Notes under the pieces: generated by a model
Database searches by the model: none
Told to the model about the DNA's origin: nothing
Seen by the model: the letters and a program-made list of their open reading frames with translations, nothing else
Made by a program: the position numbers and the translations under genes
Part shown: piece after piece, positions 8,050 to 16,767 of the stretch
How the letters are laid out: each line of letters starts with the position of its first letter
How positions within the stretch are numbered: the first letter of the stretch is position 1
Source: Peptococcus niger
GTDB taxonomy: Bacteria; Bacillota; Peptococcia; Peptococcales; Peptococcaceae
Length of the DNA: 64,000 bases
Direction of reading: 5' to 3'
NCBI RefSeq assembly: GCF_900101835.1
Contig: NZ_FNAF01000008.1
Span: 1 to 64,000, forward strand

Positions 8050-9606
8050 TTGTACATTGCAACGAATATTCCCCTCTTGCCTTCAACGATGGAGTTGATG
8101 GCTGCGGAGCAGGTGGATGTGGGGCAAATTGACATCGACTTGCCCTGGTCTGAGGTGAGCCATACGGCGGATGGGCTTTTGTTAAGCGGTGACGGCGAAT
8201 TGCCGGAGATGCTCTATGCGGCGCGGGGAAAATTGGCGGCGATTGGCCTTTTAAACCGGGACCAACGGCTCTTGGATGTCCCCCAGGCAACGGCGGCGGG
8301 CATTTTGGTTTTGGAGCCGTTGCGGGGCGAATCGGCCAGCCAGGCGGATTTTATTTTAATGAAGCTTTTAGAGGCTGCCCGCGAAAGCGATTATGAGCCG
8401 GTGGAGTTGGCAGGCAAGCGGCTGGGCATCTTAGGGGTCGGTCCGGCGGCCAAAGAGGTGGCCCGGCGGGCCCAGGCCTTTGGCTTGCAGGTGGTCTTTA
8501 GCGCTGAGGAGAGCAGCCGGGTCCAGGCGGAACTCTACCAGGCGGAAATTTTACCGACCATTGACCTCTTGGTCAGCGTGGATATTTTAGTGAATTTACA
8601 GACGCGGGCCGCTGGTGAAGGCCGGTTTGGCAAGGATGAAATTCAGCTGCTGCGGGAAAATGCCATTTTAATCCACATTGGCGATCCCCAGGTCCTGCGG
8701 ATGAATGAGCTGGTCCGGGCCCTGGACTGGGGCTACTTAAAGCGGTTCATTATCGACTTGCCGCCGGGCTATGAGGCCATGCAGGAGGTCCTGGCCCACT
8801 ACATTGGCGATGCTGCCAGTGTGGGGGCTGCCGGCAATACCCTGGAGGCGCGGCGGAGCATTGAACGGGAGATGGCCCGGGATTTAATCCATGCCTTGCG
8901 CGGGCAGGCGGTGGATTCAACCATCAATGTCCCCCACTTACGCTTGGCGGAACGGCGCTTGCACGCGCCCTGGCTCCGGCTGGCAACCCTTTTAGGGCAA
9001 ATGCTGGGCGCCCGGCTGGGCCACCGGCCGAAGCAGGTGGACCTGACCGCTGGACGGGAGGCGCCAAGGCTCAATGAAATGGCGATCTGGTCCGCTTTTC
9101 TGGAGGGACTTGCCCACGGCTTGGGCGATGACCGGGTCAACCGGATTTCAGCCCGCATCTGGGCCCAGGAAGCAGGCATCAAACTCGTCTGGCAGGCTGA
9201 GTCAGCGCGCATTGACGGCCTTTCTGCAACGGCCGGCAGCTTACGGGGCATCTTGGAAGTGGGCGGCAGCCTGCGGCACAATGCCCTCCAGCTGACCCGG
9301 CTGGACCAATTCCGTTTTACCGCCGAACCGACGGAGCACCTGCTCCTGGTCCCCCACGCCAACCGGCCCGGGATGGTCGGCCAGGTGGGCACCCTGCTGG
9401 GCGCCAGGCAGGTGAACATCGGCGGCATGGTACTGGGCCAAAAAGAAGAGGCCCGGGACATTGCCCTTATGTGGATTATGTTGGACAAGCCGCCTAAGGC
9501 GGATTTATTGGAAAAAATCACGGCCCTGAGCGGCATGCGCCAACCTGAATACATTCATTTACCGCAAACGCTTTTAACCCCATTGACCGATCAGATGCTT
9601 GTCTGA
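8050..9606 (+). CDS. SerA-like protein (phosphoglycerate dehydrogenase family), catalytic residues lost
   Basis: 518 residues from a TTG start with GGAAAGGAG 8 bases upstream; longer frames would begin inside the T-box. The order is that of long SerA proteins: degenerate substrate domain, NAD-binding core (LGILGVGPAAKEVARRA, about 125-141), intervening ASB domain, and a C-terminal ACT domain (PHANRPGMVGQVGTLLG). In active enzymes the 2-hydroxyacid dehydrogenase signature has an NxxRG arginine. Here the stretch reads HIGDP (209-213), with Asp where Arg is expected. The PHxGA histidine is replaced in HYIGD (250-254), apparently by Tyr. The RAGVG substrate loop is also absent. It may be a regulatory pseudoenzyme or use another substrate. 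It is followed 18 bases later by serS. Confidence 0.8.
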   Translation: MYIATNIPLLPSTMELMAAEQVDVGQIDIDLPWSEVSHTADGLLLSGDGELPEMLYAARGKLAAIGLLNRDQRLLDVPQATAAGILVLEPLRGESASQADFILMKLLEAARESDYEPVELAGKRLGILGVGPAAKEVARRAQAFGLQVVFSAEESSRVQAELYQAEILPTIDLLVSVDILVNLQTRAAGEGRFGKDEIQLLRENAILIHIGDPQVLRMNELVRALDWGYLKRFIIDLPPGYEAMQEVLAHYIGDAASVGAAGNTLEARRSIEREMARDLIHALRGQAVDSTINVPHLRLAERRLHAPWLRLATLLGQMLGARLGHRPKQVDLTAGREAPRLNEMAIWSAFLEGLAHGLGDDRVNRISARIWAQEAGIKLVWQAESARIDGLSATAGSLRGILEVGGSLRHNALQLTRLDQFRFTAEPTEHLLLVPHANRPGMVGQVGTLLGARQVNIGGMVLGQKEEARDIALMWIMLDKPPKADLLEKITALSGMRQPEYIHLPQTLLTPLTDQMLV

Positions 9607-9624
9607 TGATGAAAGGAGACCCCT

Positions 9625-10890
9625 ATGTTAGATCTAAAACTGATGCGCCAAAACCCTGATGCTGTCGTGGAAGGTGTCCGCCGCCGCGGCGATAGCCTGG
9701 ACATGACGCCCTTTTTGGACGCAGACCGTCGCTACCGTGAACTGACCGTTGAAATTGAATCCCTCCAGCAACAGCGCAATGAAAAGAGCAAGGCCATCGG
9801 CCAGGCCAAGCGCAAGGGTGAAGATGCCGAGGCCCTGATGGCTGAGGTCAACGCGGTCAAAGAAAAAATTGACAACATTGAAGCAGACCACCGCCGGATT
9901 GCTGAGGAACTGGACGCTTTCCGTGCCGGGGTGCCGAACATTCCGGCGGCAGACATTCCCGATGGCGGCGAAGATGATTTTCGCGTAGAACGCACCGTGG
10001 GCACGCCGAGAGATTTTGCCTTCACGCCGAAGGCCCACTGGGATTTGGGCGAATCTCTGGACCTTCTGGATTTTGAGCGTGGTGCCAAGGTCACCGGCAG
10101 CCGCTTTACCTTCTATAAAAAACTGGGCGCCCGCTTGGAACGGGCGGTGATTGCCTTTTTCTTGGATTTCCACACAGAAAAACACGGCTACACCGAATTG
10201 ATCCCCCCCTATATGACCAACAGCACTTCTGATTTTGGCACCGGCCAGCTGCCCAAGTTTGCCGAGGACATGTTTCACCTGGAGAATACGGACTATTACC
10301 TGATTCCCACCGCCGAAGTCCCGGTCACAAACTACCATCGCGATGAGATTTTAGCGGAGAAGGACTTACCGGTGAAATACTGCGCCTTCAGCCCCTGCTT
10401 CCGGTCTGAGGCCGGGTCGGCCGGCCGGGATACCCGGGGCATTATCCGCCAGCACCAGTTCCACAAGGTGGAAATGGTCAAGCTGGCCCATCCGGACCAC
10501 AGCTGGGAAGAACTGGAAAGTTTGACCAAGGATGCGGAAGACCTCTTGCAGGCCCTGGGCCTGCCCTACCGGGTCATCACCCTGGCAGCCGGCGACATTG
10601 GTTTTTCCAGCGCTAAGACCTACGACTTGGAAGTCTGGCTGCCGTCTTATGACAATTACCGGGAGATTTCTTCCTGCTCCAACTTCCTGGATTTCCAATC
10701 CCGCCGAGCCAACCTCCGCTTCCGCGATGCCGATGGAAAGGTGCGCTTTGTCCACACCCTGAACGGGTCCGGACTGGCAGTGGGCCGGACCGTCGCTGCG
10801 ATTATGGAAAATTACCAAACCGCTGACGGCAAAATTGAAATTCCGGAAGCCCTCATCCCCTATATGGGTGGCCGGACCATTATTGAGTAA
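9625..10890 (+). CDS. serS: Seryl-tRNA synthetase
   Basis: 421 residues, normal length for a bacterial SerRS. The N-terminal coiled-coil arm (about 30-100) binds the tRNA-Ser variable arm. The class II catalytic core shows motif 2 (CFRSEAGSAGRDTRGI) and motif 3 (GSGLAVGRTVAAIMENYQ). It charges tRNA-Ser with serine in the cytoplasm. It is co-transcribed with the SerA-like gene under the serine T-box and is followed by a strong terminator. Confidence 0.97.
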   Translation: MLDLKLMRQNPDAVVEGVRRRGDSLDMTPFLDADRRYRELTVEIESLQQQRNEKSKAIGQAKRKGEDAEALMAEVNAVKEKIDNIEADHRRIAEELDAFRAGVPNIPAADIPDGGEDDFRVERTVGTPRDFAFTPKAHWDLGESLDLLDFERGAKVTGSRFTFYKKLGARLERAVIAFFLDFHTEKHGYTELIPPYMTNSTSDFGTGQLPKFAEDMFHLENTDYYLIPTAEVPVTNYHRDEILAEKDLPVKYCAFSPCFRSEAGSAGRDTRGIIRQHQFHKVEMVKLAHPDHSWEELESLTKDAEDLLQALGLPYRVITLAAGDIGFSSAKTYDLEVWLPSYDNYREISSCSNFLDFQSRRANLRFRDADGKVRFVHTLNGSGLAVGRTVAAIMENYQTADGKIEIPEALIPYMGGRTIIE

Positions 10891-10916
10891 GTCTTTATTG
10901 ACTAAATTTTTGCAGC

Positions 10917-10968
10917 AAAAAATACCCTTTCGGGGCGCACCGGTTGCGTCCTGAAAGGGTATTTTTAT
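10917..10968. terminator. Bidirectional terminator after serS
   Basis: Stem AATACCCTTTC (10921-10931) with GAAAGGGTATT (10953-10963), A-run before and T-run after. It also serves the convergent DUF523 gene. Confidence 0.9.
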
Positions 10969-10982
10969 TGGGTTAAGGGCGG

Positions 10983-11531
10983 CTAGTCTTTGTCGGAGGG
11001 ATCCGGTCCTGCCATGGGAAGGTCCTGCTCGCTCAGCACCAAGACGCCGGCCGCTTGTAGGGCTTCAGCGGCGACCCCCTGCCCGGGGATCAAGCTGCGA
11101 CTGAAGCTGCCGTCATAAATTTGACCGCTGCCGCAGGAGGGGCTTTTGGCCTTTAAAATGGCCAGGCGAATGTGGTGGGCCGCTGCCATGGCCACGGCGC
11201 AGGCGGCGCCTTGCCGGTAAGCGGCGGTTAGGTCCTGTCCGTCGGCGGTGCGGACGGCCTCGCCCTGTCGCTCTGCCGGCGGCCGTGGCGTGGAAAGGCC
11301 GCCGGCAACTTCGGGGCAAATCGGGTAGAGGACATAGCGCCGGGCCAAGGCTTGAACGCCGGGGTAGGTCTTGGCCCGGCCATCGTATCGGCAGGGCTGG
11401 CCCAACAGGCAGGCGCTGACCAAAATCGGCGCCCCCGCCGGCAGGTCTGCCAGTTGACTTGCCGCATCCGCTTGCTCGCTTCCGCCGACCACTTCTGCCG
11501 GGGTTATAGAGAAGTCTTTATCCATGGACAT
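10983..11531 (-). CDS. DUF523 family protein
   Basis: 182 residues from the ATG at 11531, which has GGAGG 6 bases upstream; a longer frame to 11597 lies inside the preceding gene and has no better site. DUF523 hallmarks are ILVSACLLGQPCRYDG near residue 37, CPEVAGGLSTPRPPAE, and LKAKSPSCGSGQIYDG with conserved cysteines. The biochemical role of the family is not established; the cysteines suggest metal or redox chemistry. The gene overlaps the 3' end of the SGNH hydrolase gene by 14 bases. Confidence 0.85.
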   Translation of the reverse strand: MSMDKDFSITPAEVVGGSEQADAASQLADLPAGAPILVSACLLGQPCRYDGRAKTYPGVQALARRYVLYPICPEVAGGLSTPRPPAERQGEAVRTADGQDLTAAYRQGAACAVAMAAAHHIRLAILKAKSPSCGSGQIYDGSFSRSLIPGQGVAAEALQAAGVLVLSEQDLPMAGPDPSDKD

Positions 11532-12102
11532 CCATCGCCTCCAATACCTTCCGGGCCGTTTCCCGGTGGCCGTCAAGGGACAAGTGCAGGCCGTCAAAAG
11601 GGTCTATGCCGGTATCTGAGACCTCCACCCAGCGGACCCGGGCCAGGTCTTCCCTGGCCCGCAGCTGGTCAGCCAGGGCGCGACAGGCATGGACCATCCA
11701 GGGCGGCCCGAAGGCCAGGTCACCTGCCAAGGGGTCTACCGCATGGGGCAGGAGGACGATGACCCGGGTCTGCTCTGCCAGGGGCGCCAGGAAGGCCGCC
11801 ATGGCATCGGCCAAGACCGTCACCCCAACCCCATACAAGAGGTCGTTCGTGCCCAATTGCACGAGGACCGTCTCCGGCTGCAGGGCCGCATACGTTCGCC
11901 TCAAAACGCTGCTCCCGTCGGCCAGCCCTTGAAGGCCGCACAAGCGGCCGAAAAATACCCGTCCGTTTTGTCCTTCCACCCGCACCCTTTCCGCCGGTAG
12001 GGCCTGCTTGACCTGGTCGGTCCACCGGTCTCCCGGCAGGTAGCGGCCACCGCCGGGCCGGTAGCCGAAGGTATTGGAATCGCCAACAATCAATAGGGTC
12101 AT
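11518..12102 (-). CDS. SGNH/GDSL-family hydrolase
   Basis: 194 residues. It shows the block order of SGNH esterases: GDSN near the N terminus with the nucleophile serine, an oxyanion glycine, GTND in block III, and DGLHLS in block V supplying Asp and His. No signal peptide is visible, so it is probably a cytoplasmic esterase or acetylhydrolase of unknown substrate. The ATG at 12102 has AAAGGTGG 5 bases before it; a GTG at 12111 is less likely because the RBS would abut it. It is coupled to the DUF523 gene by overlap. Confidence 0.88.
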   Translation of the reverse strand: MTLLIVGDSNTFGYRPGGGRYLPGDRWTDQVKQALPAERVRVEGQNGRVFFGRLCGLQGLADGSSVLRRTYAALQPETVLVQLGTNDLLYGVGVTVLADAMAAFLAPLAEQTRVIVLLPHAVDPLAGDLAFGPPWMVHACRALADQLRAREDLARVRWVEVSDTGIDPFDGLHLSLDGHRETARKVLEAMDVHG

Positions 12103-12183
12103 AGGGGCCACCTTTCCTTGTTTTCCTCTAGCGACGGCCCCTGGGAGGCCATCATCAGTTTGAAATAATTTTCACGAAATCCC

Positions 12184-12327
12184 TTGACTTTATCTGCAAG
12201 AGGGTGTACTCTATACATGTTAAAGCTTATAGGTTCCAATAATTTTTCTTATGCCCTTGGTGATTCGCACCCCCTAATTTGCCCCCCTCTTCCTGACCTG
12301 CTCGCTCCCCCGCGACAGGTCTTTTTT
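12184..12327 (+). ncRNA. Candidate small RNA unit with its own promoter and terminator
   Basis: TTGACT (12184-12189) with a weak -10 (TACTCT 12207-12212) is followed by a GGTG/CACC hairpin (12259-12271). A terminator follows, GACCTG...CAGGTC then TTTTTT (12295-12327). No coding frame fits between them. The downstream patatin gene appears to have a separate promoter (TATGAT near 12375). It could be a small RNA or an unrecognised leader; nothing in it matches a known RNA family that I can name. Confidence 0.35.
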
Positions 12328-12403
12328 ATTTGCCCCTTTTACGCCTAAGATGTGTAAAAAACGGGGACTTTTGGTATGATTATAGCATAGAAGGAGGGCG
12401 CTT

Positions 12404-13291
12404 ATGTTTGAATTTAATGATGTGGCTTTAATCCTGGAAGGGGGCGGCATGCGTGCGGCCTACAGTGCCGGCATGGTCAGCGCCTTAATGGAAGCAGGGC
12501 TGCGGCTCCCCTTTATTGCAGCGGTATCCGCCGGCGGCACCATTGCTTCCTGCCTCTTGTCAGACGATCGACCCCGCTTGCGGGCCTCGTTTGTGCAAAT
12601 GGCCAGCGACCCGAATTTCGGCGGTCTTGACCATTTCCTCCACGGCGACGGTTATTTTAACGCCCGCTATATTTACGAAGATGCCTGCCAGGCAGGCGGC
12701 GGCATTCCCTTTGATTATGCCGCCTATGCGGCCAACCCCTGTGACTTTGCCATTGGCGCCTTTGCCCGGGACAGTGGAGAGGCCCATTGGTGGGGCCGGG
12801 CCGATGTCCATTCCACAGCGGATATGGGGCGGATTGTCCGGGCCTCCAGTTCCTTGCCCCTCTTGATGCCCCCGACCCGGGTGGGCGACAGCTACTACGT
12901 TGACGGGGGCTTGGCGGAAAGCATTCCCCTGTCACCGGCCTTGGCCCGGGGCTATCGGCGTTTTCTCATCGTCCGCACCCAGCCCAAGGATTACCGGAAA
13001 AGGGAGCACCGGCCGGCCCTGCTGAGCCGGGCCGTGGCTTTGCGGTATCCCCACATGGGGGCGGCCATGCGCACCCGGCCGGCCCGCTACAACCGGGAGT
13101 CGGCCTTTTGCCAAGCCTTGGTCCGCCACAGGATGGCCTACATGCTCAGTCCTGAAACCATGCCGGTGAGCCGGGCCGAATTGGACGAAAAGGCGGTCGG
13201 CAATGCCTTTGATGAAGGCTTAGCCCAAGGCCGGCGGGAATGGCCGCAAGTGCTGGCCTTTCTCCAGGGAGGGCCGCCATGGAAGCCTTAA
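12404..13291 (+). CDS. Patatin-like phospholipase (YjjU type)
   Basis: 295 residues. The patatin fold is shown by the oxyanion loop LEGGGMRAAYSAG at the N terminus, the nucleophile serine in AVSAGG (about residue 46), and the catalytic aspartate in YVDGGLAESIP. The elbow reads AVSAG rather than GxSxG, a variant seen in YjjU-like members. It is probably a lipid acyl hydrolase at the inner face of the membrane; there is no signal peptide. AGAAGGAGG precedes the ATG. The next gene begins inside its 3' end. Confidence 0.88.
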   Translation: MFEFNDVALILEGGGMRAAYSAGMVSALMEAGLRLPFIAAVSAGGTIASCLLSDDRPRLRASFVQMASDPNFGGLDHFLHGDGYFNARYIYEDACQAGGGIPFDYAAYAANPCDFAIGAFARDSGEAHWWGRADVHSTADMGRIVRASSSLPLLMPPTRVGDSYYVDGGLAESIPLSPALARGYRRFLIVRTQPKDYRKREHRPALLSRAVALRYPHMGAAMRTRPARYNRESAFCQALVRHRMAYMLSPETMPVSRAELDEKAVGNAFDEGLAQGRREWPQVLAFLQGGPPWKP

Positions 13292-13893
13292 GCCCGGCCT
13301 TGTATGCCATTTTAGCCTCGGAAGGTCGGTCTGATTTAACGAATCCGCAGAAGAGCATTGCCGCCAGTGTGCTTTTAGCGGCAGAGGTCTGGGACTTGCT
13401 GAATGCCGGCATCCTCTGGGGCGTTTCCAGCCGACGCTTTCACGCCGGCAGGAATCCCCTTCCTGCCGACCTGGACCACCTCACCCAGACCCACCGGGCC
13501 ATTTTAGTTGATGGTGCCAGCTGTCCGTCCGAGGTCTACCGGATGCTCTCGGCGCCCGGTCCCTGCCTCGAACGGGAAGACGATTATCGCCGAATAAAAG
13601 GCCCCTGGCCCATCGAGAAACCGGTAGATTATGGCGACATGGCCCCCGCCATCCGGCAAAAGGTGCGGCAGGTCGCCCTGGGCAAGACGCCTTCGCCGGC
13701 GGACGATGCCCTCCTGGTCGCCTTATTCCGGGCCTCTTGGCTGCGTGGCTTTTACATCCGATCAAAAATGGACCAGGTTACCTTATCCAAGCGTTTAAAG
13801 GCCTTGCGCCGAAAGCCGCCCATGGCCGGCGGCTGGCCCTTGCCTGACCTGATTATGGCCTTTTTGTTATTGCGTGAATTTTCGCGAATTTAG
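13279..13893 (+). CDS. Hypothetical protein
   Basis: 204 residues from the ATG at 13279, with GGGAGG 6 bases upstream, overlapping the patatin gene by 13 bases and so probably coupled to it. The N-terminal part is helical and hydrophobic (QKSIAASVLLAAEVWDLLNAG). The C-terminal part is basic (SKRLKALRRKPP) and ends in another hydrophobic stretch. It faintly resembles lipid-binding GPP34 proteins, but I could not confirm that. The function is unknown. Confidence 0.65.
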   Translation: MEALSPALYAILASEGRSDLTNPQKSIAASVLLAAEVWDLLNAGILWGVSSRRFHAGRNPLPADLDHLTQTHRAILVDGASCPSEVYRMLSAPGPCLEREDDYRRIKGPWPIEKPVDYGDMAPAIRQKVRQVALGKTPSPADDALLVALFRASWLRGFYIRSKMDQVTLSKRLKALRRKPPMAGGWPLPDLIMAFLLLREFSRI

Positions 13894-13917
13894 CCGAATA
13901 AGAAAGAAGGTATTATC

Positions 13918-14538
13918 ATGCCCCATACACACCTCACCGTTGAAAAATTAAACCAATTGAACATCCGGGGCAGAGCCATCCATCCGGACTCCCCGGAAAT
14001 GCAACTCATGTTGGACACCTGTGCTGAAGCCCGGCGGTTAAATGCCCGCTACAACAACAGCGATTACAATCCGGAGCTGTTAAAGGCCTTGCTGGGCCAA
14101 ATGATGAAACAGCCGGTGGCCGAAGGGGTCCGGGTCAACCCGCCTTTTTATGTGGACTACGGGCGTAACTTGCACATCAAGCACCATGTGCTGATCCACA
14201 GCGGTTGCTATTTTCAGGACCAGGGCGGCATCTTTATCGGCGAACGGGTCAGCGTGGGCCATAACGTTAAAATTCTCACCTTAAACCACGGCCTCCTGGT
14301 CAAAGATCGGGCCAACCTCTACCCGCAAAGCGTCAGCATTGAAGCAGACGTCTGGATTGGCGCCGGCGCCATCATCTTACCCGGCACCTGGATCTTCCAG
14401 GGCGCCGTCATCGCCGCCGGAGCTGTGGTCCGGGGGAAAGTCCCGCCCTTTACCCTTGTTGCCGGCAACCCGGCCAAAGTGGTCCGGGAAATTCCCGGCA
14501 TCACACAGGAAATTGCCGATTACTACCGCATGATATGA
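13918..14538 (+). CDS. Maltose/galactoside O-acetyltransferase family protein
   Basis: 206 residues with an N-terminal Mac domain (ARRLNARYNNSDYN) followed by left-handed beta-helix hexapeptide repeats. The catalytic histidine is in LTLNHG and the acetyl-CoA binding turn is in VWIGAGAIILPG. It transfers acetyl from acetyl-CoA to a sugar hydroxyl in the cytoplasm. AAGAAGG lies just before the ATG. The acceptor sugar cannot be told from sequence. Confidence 0.9.
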   Translation: MPHTHLTVEKLNQLNIRGRAIHPDSPEMQLMLDTCAEARRLNARYNNSDYNPELLKALLGQMMKQPVAEGVRVNPPFYVDYGRNLHIKHHVLIHSGCYFQDQGGIFIGERVSVGHNVKILTLNHGLLVKDRANLYPQSVSIEADVWIGAGAIILPGTWIFQGAVIAAGAVVRGKVPPFTLVAGNPAKVVREIPGITQEIADYYRMI

Positions 14539-14618
14539 CCCGGGCCTCTTTGTTTGAGCCCTTGACCTTTCGGGTATATCAATAGGCACGAAGGGAAAGC
14601 CATGAAGGAGTGGATCAT

Positions 14619-14972
14619 ATGATTTTTAACGTAAACGGCGAGCAAAAAGAACTGATTGCCCACGAATTTAAACCAAACACCGCTGTCGAGGACATGCCCG
14701 AGAATACAGAAGAACTCTTGGAAGACCTGCTGAGCGGCCACAAGAAAGATTTGCTGCACCACCGCTATAAGGTCGATGCCGACGATTTTGCGGAAATGGA
14801 AGCCCTGGTAAACTTGAACAACGAAAACCAGGCTCTCCACGCCCAGCTTACCGCCGATGAACAAGCTCGCTATGACGATTGGGAAATGACCCGCTGCATG
14901 CGCGATGCCATGCACATGGCGGAAAAAGAACATGAATTTTTAAAAGGCCTCCTGGCCGAACGTCCGGAATAA
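14619..14972 (+). CDS. Conserved small cytosolic protein, function unknown
   Basis: 117 residues, acidic and helical, without signal peptide or membrane segment. The ATG at 14619 has AAGGAG 8 bases upstream; a GTG at 14610 overlaps that RBS and is unlikely. The middle (HKKDLLHHRYKVDADDFAEME) and the end (CMRDAMHMAEKEHEF) look like helical hairpins with several histidines. I do not recognise the family. A terminator follows directly. Confidence 0.7.
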   Translation: MIFNVNGEQKELIAHEFKPNTAVEDMPENTEELLEDLLSGHKKDLLHHRYKVDADDFAEMEALVNLNNENQALHAQLTADEQARYDDWEMTRCMRDAMHMAEKEHEFLKGLLAERPE

Positions 14973-14977
14973 CCCAG

Positions 14978-15004
14978 AGCGACCCTTAAGCGGTCGCTTT
15001 TTTT
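14978..15004 (+). terminator. Intrinsic terminator
   Basis: AGCGACC/GGTCGCT stem (14978-14984 with 14992-14998) followed by seven T residues. Confidence 0.85.
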
Positions 15005-15046
15005 ATGCCTGTCTTTGGCGAGCCGGTGGACTTCTCCTCCGCGCCT

Positions 15047-15084
15047 ACAAAAAACCACCTGCCGCGCAAGGCGCGGCAGGTGGT
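15047..15084 (-). terminator. Terminator of hcp
   Basis: Near-perfect stem AACCACCTGCCGCGC/GCGCGGCAGGTGGTT with a short loop and, on the minus strand, a run of T after it. Confidence 0.9.
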
Positions 15085-15111
15085 TTTGTTCTCTTATTGT
15101 CCAGTGAGGCC

Positions 15112-16692
15112 TTAATTGCCTAAGATGCTGGCCAGGTCTTCTTCGGCCTTGCCGATGGGGGTCAGGTTGAACATGTCCACCAGGGTGTTCAGCACCGTAT
15201 CGCTAAAGAAGGCGGGCAGGCTCGGCCCGATGTAGATGTTCTTAATGCCCAGGGCCAGGAGGGTAAGCAGGATGCAGACGGCCTTCTGCTCATACCAGGA
15301 TAAGACCAGGGTCAGAGGCAGGTCGTTCACCCCACATTCAAAGGCTTCCGCCAGGGCGAGGGCCACCTGAATGGCGCTGTAGGCATCGTTGCATTGGCCC
15401 ATGTCCATCAGGCGCGGCAGGCCGCCCAGGCTGCCCAGGTCTAAATCGTTAAAGCGGAACTTGCCGCAGGCCAGGGTCAGGACCAGGGTATCCTCCGGCG
15501 TGGCCTTTACAAAGTCGCTGTAGTAGCTCCGCCCCGGCTTAGCGCCGTCACAGCCGCCCACCAGGAAGATATGGCGCAGGTCGCCGGATTTGACGGCGTC
15601 GATCACCGTACCGGCATGGGCTAAAACCGTATCCCGGGCAAAGCCGGTGGTCATGGTGTGGCCGCCGTTGGCGCCGGTCTTTTCCTGAAGGCTGTCATAC
15701 CCGCCCAGGGCCTTGGCCTTGGCGATGACGGCAGAGAAGTCCTTATGCCCGTCGGCATCCGCTTCAATGTGGGGGACATCCGGCCAACCGACCACGCTGG
15801 TGGTAAAGAGGGCCTCTTGGTAACTGGGACGGGGCGGCATCAGGCAATTGGTGGTGTAGAGCACGGCACCGGGGATCTTGTCAAATTCCTTTTGCTGGTT
15901 GTTCCAGGCGGTGCCGAAGTGGCCCTTCAAGTGGGCGTATTTCGCCAGTTCCGGATAGCCGTGGGCCGGGAGCATTTCCCCATGGGTGTAGACGGACACC
16001 CCGGTGCCCTCGGTCTGTTCCAGCAACATTTTCAGGTCGAGCAGGTCATGCCCGGTGACGACAATAAAGGGGCCGGGCTGGATGTGGGTGGATACCGTCT
16101 TGGGGGTCGGCTTGCCGTAGGTTTCCGTATTGGCCCGGTCCAAAAGGGCCATGGTGGTCAAGTTTAATTTGCCGAAGTCCATGAGCAGGTTCAGCCATTC
16201 GGGAACGCTGTGGTCCTCCAGCAGGGCCTTTAAAAATTCGCCGCAGCCCTGGTAGATGGCCTCATCTTCATAGCCCAATACTTTCGCATGCTCTGCATAG
16301 GCGCTCATGCCCTTTAAGCCGAAAAGCAGGGTCGACCGCAGGCTGACAATATCCCCATCGCCATGGAAGAGGTCATGCGGGTCAACGGCATCTGCTCCTG
16401 TGGCGCCGAGGGCATCGGCCTGGGCCCGGTAGGCCGCATTGTACCGGCGGATGGCCGCTTCATCAAAGCTGACATTGGTAACGGTCAGGAAAAGGCCTTC
16501 AATAAATAGGCGGCCAATTTCGCGGCTGATGGGGCCCTTGCGTAAGGCGGCCCGGGCCAAGCGAATCAATTCTGCCAGGGTATCGTCCTGAGCGGCGGCG
16601 ATGGCCGGTTTTTTGCCGCAAACCCCGGAAACGGTGCAGCCTTTACCGCCGGCGGTCTGCTCGCATTGGAAACAAAACATTTGGTCTGTCAT
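15112..16692 (-). CDS. hcp: Hydroxylamine reductase / hybrid cluster protein
   Basis: 526 residues. The N-terminal cysteine cluster C-x2-C-x8-C-x5-C (within the first 25 residues, FCFQCEQT...) is that of class I Hcp proteins and binds a cubane cluster. Downstream cysteines and glutamates bind the hybrid Fe-S-O cluster. Hcp proteins reduce hydroxylamine and nitric oxide and protect anaerobes from nitrosative stress. The ATG at 16692 has GAGGAGG 8 bases upstream; the longer frame to 16722 lacks this. It is divergent from a Crp/Fnr regulator and shares its control region. Confidence 0.95.
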   Translation of the reverse strand: MTDQMFCFQCEQTAGGKGCTVSGVCGKKPAIAAAQDDTLAELIRLARAALRKGPISREIGRLFIEGLFLTVTNVSFDEAAIRRYNAAYRAQADALGATGADAVDPHDLFHGDGDIVSLRSTLLFGLKGMSAYAEHAKVLGYEDEAIYQGCGEFLKALLEDHSVPEWLNLLMDFGKLNLTTMALLDRANTETYGKPTPKTVSTHIQPGPFIVVTGHDLLDLKMLLEQTEGTGVSVYTHGEMLPAHGYPELAKYAHLKGHFGTAWNNQQKEFDKIPGAVLYTTNCLMPPRPSYQEALFTTSVVGWPDVPHIEADADGHKDFSAVIAKAKALGGYDSLQEKTGANGGHTMTTGFARDTVLAHAGTVIDAVKSGDLRHIFLVGGCDGAKPGRSYYSDFVKATPEDTLVLTLACGKFRFNDLDLGSLGGLPRLMDMGQCNDAYSAIQVALALAEAFECGVNDLPLTLVLSWYEQKAVCILLTLLALGIKNIYIGPSLPAFFSDTVLNTLVDMFNLTPIGKAEEDLASILGN

Positions 16693-16738
16693 AAAATGGT
16701 CCTCCTCAAAGTTGACTGTCAATCCACACCTCTTGCTT

Positions 16739-16767
16739 TTGACATCATTATAGCCCTTTGCTACAAT
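16739..16767 (+). promoter_or_regulatory. Promoter of the Crp/Fnr-type regulator
   Basis: TTGACA (16739-16744), 17-base spacer, TACAAT (16762-16767). The predicted start, near 16774, falls at the edge of the palindrome at 16775-16788. Confidence 0.75.

Noticed and set aside
8799-9554. 251-residue minus-strand frame inside the SerA-like gene
   Set aside because: Shadow frame typical of GC-rich coding DNA; the composition (Arg/Ser-rich) and lack of RBS argue against it.
12219-12327. Known RNA family (SRP RNA, 6S or tmRNA) in the orphan unit
   Set aside because: None of the conserved stretches of those RNAs could be found on either strand.
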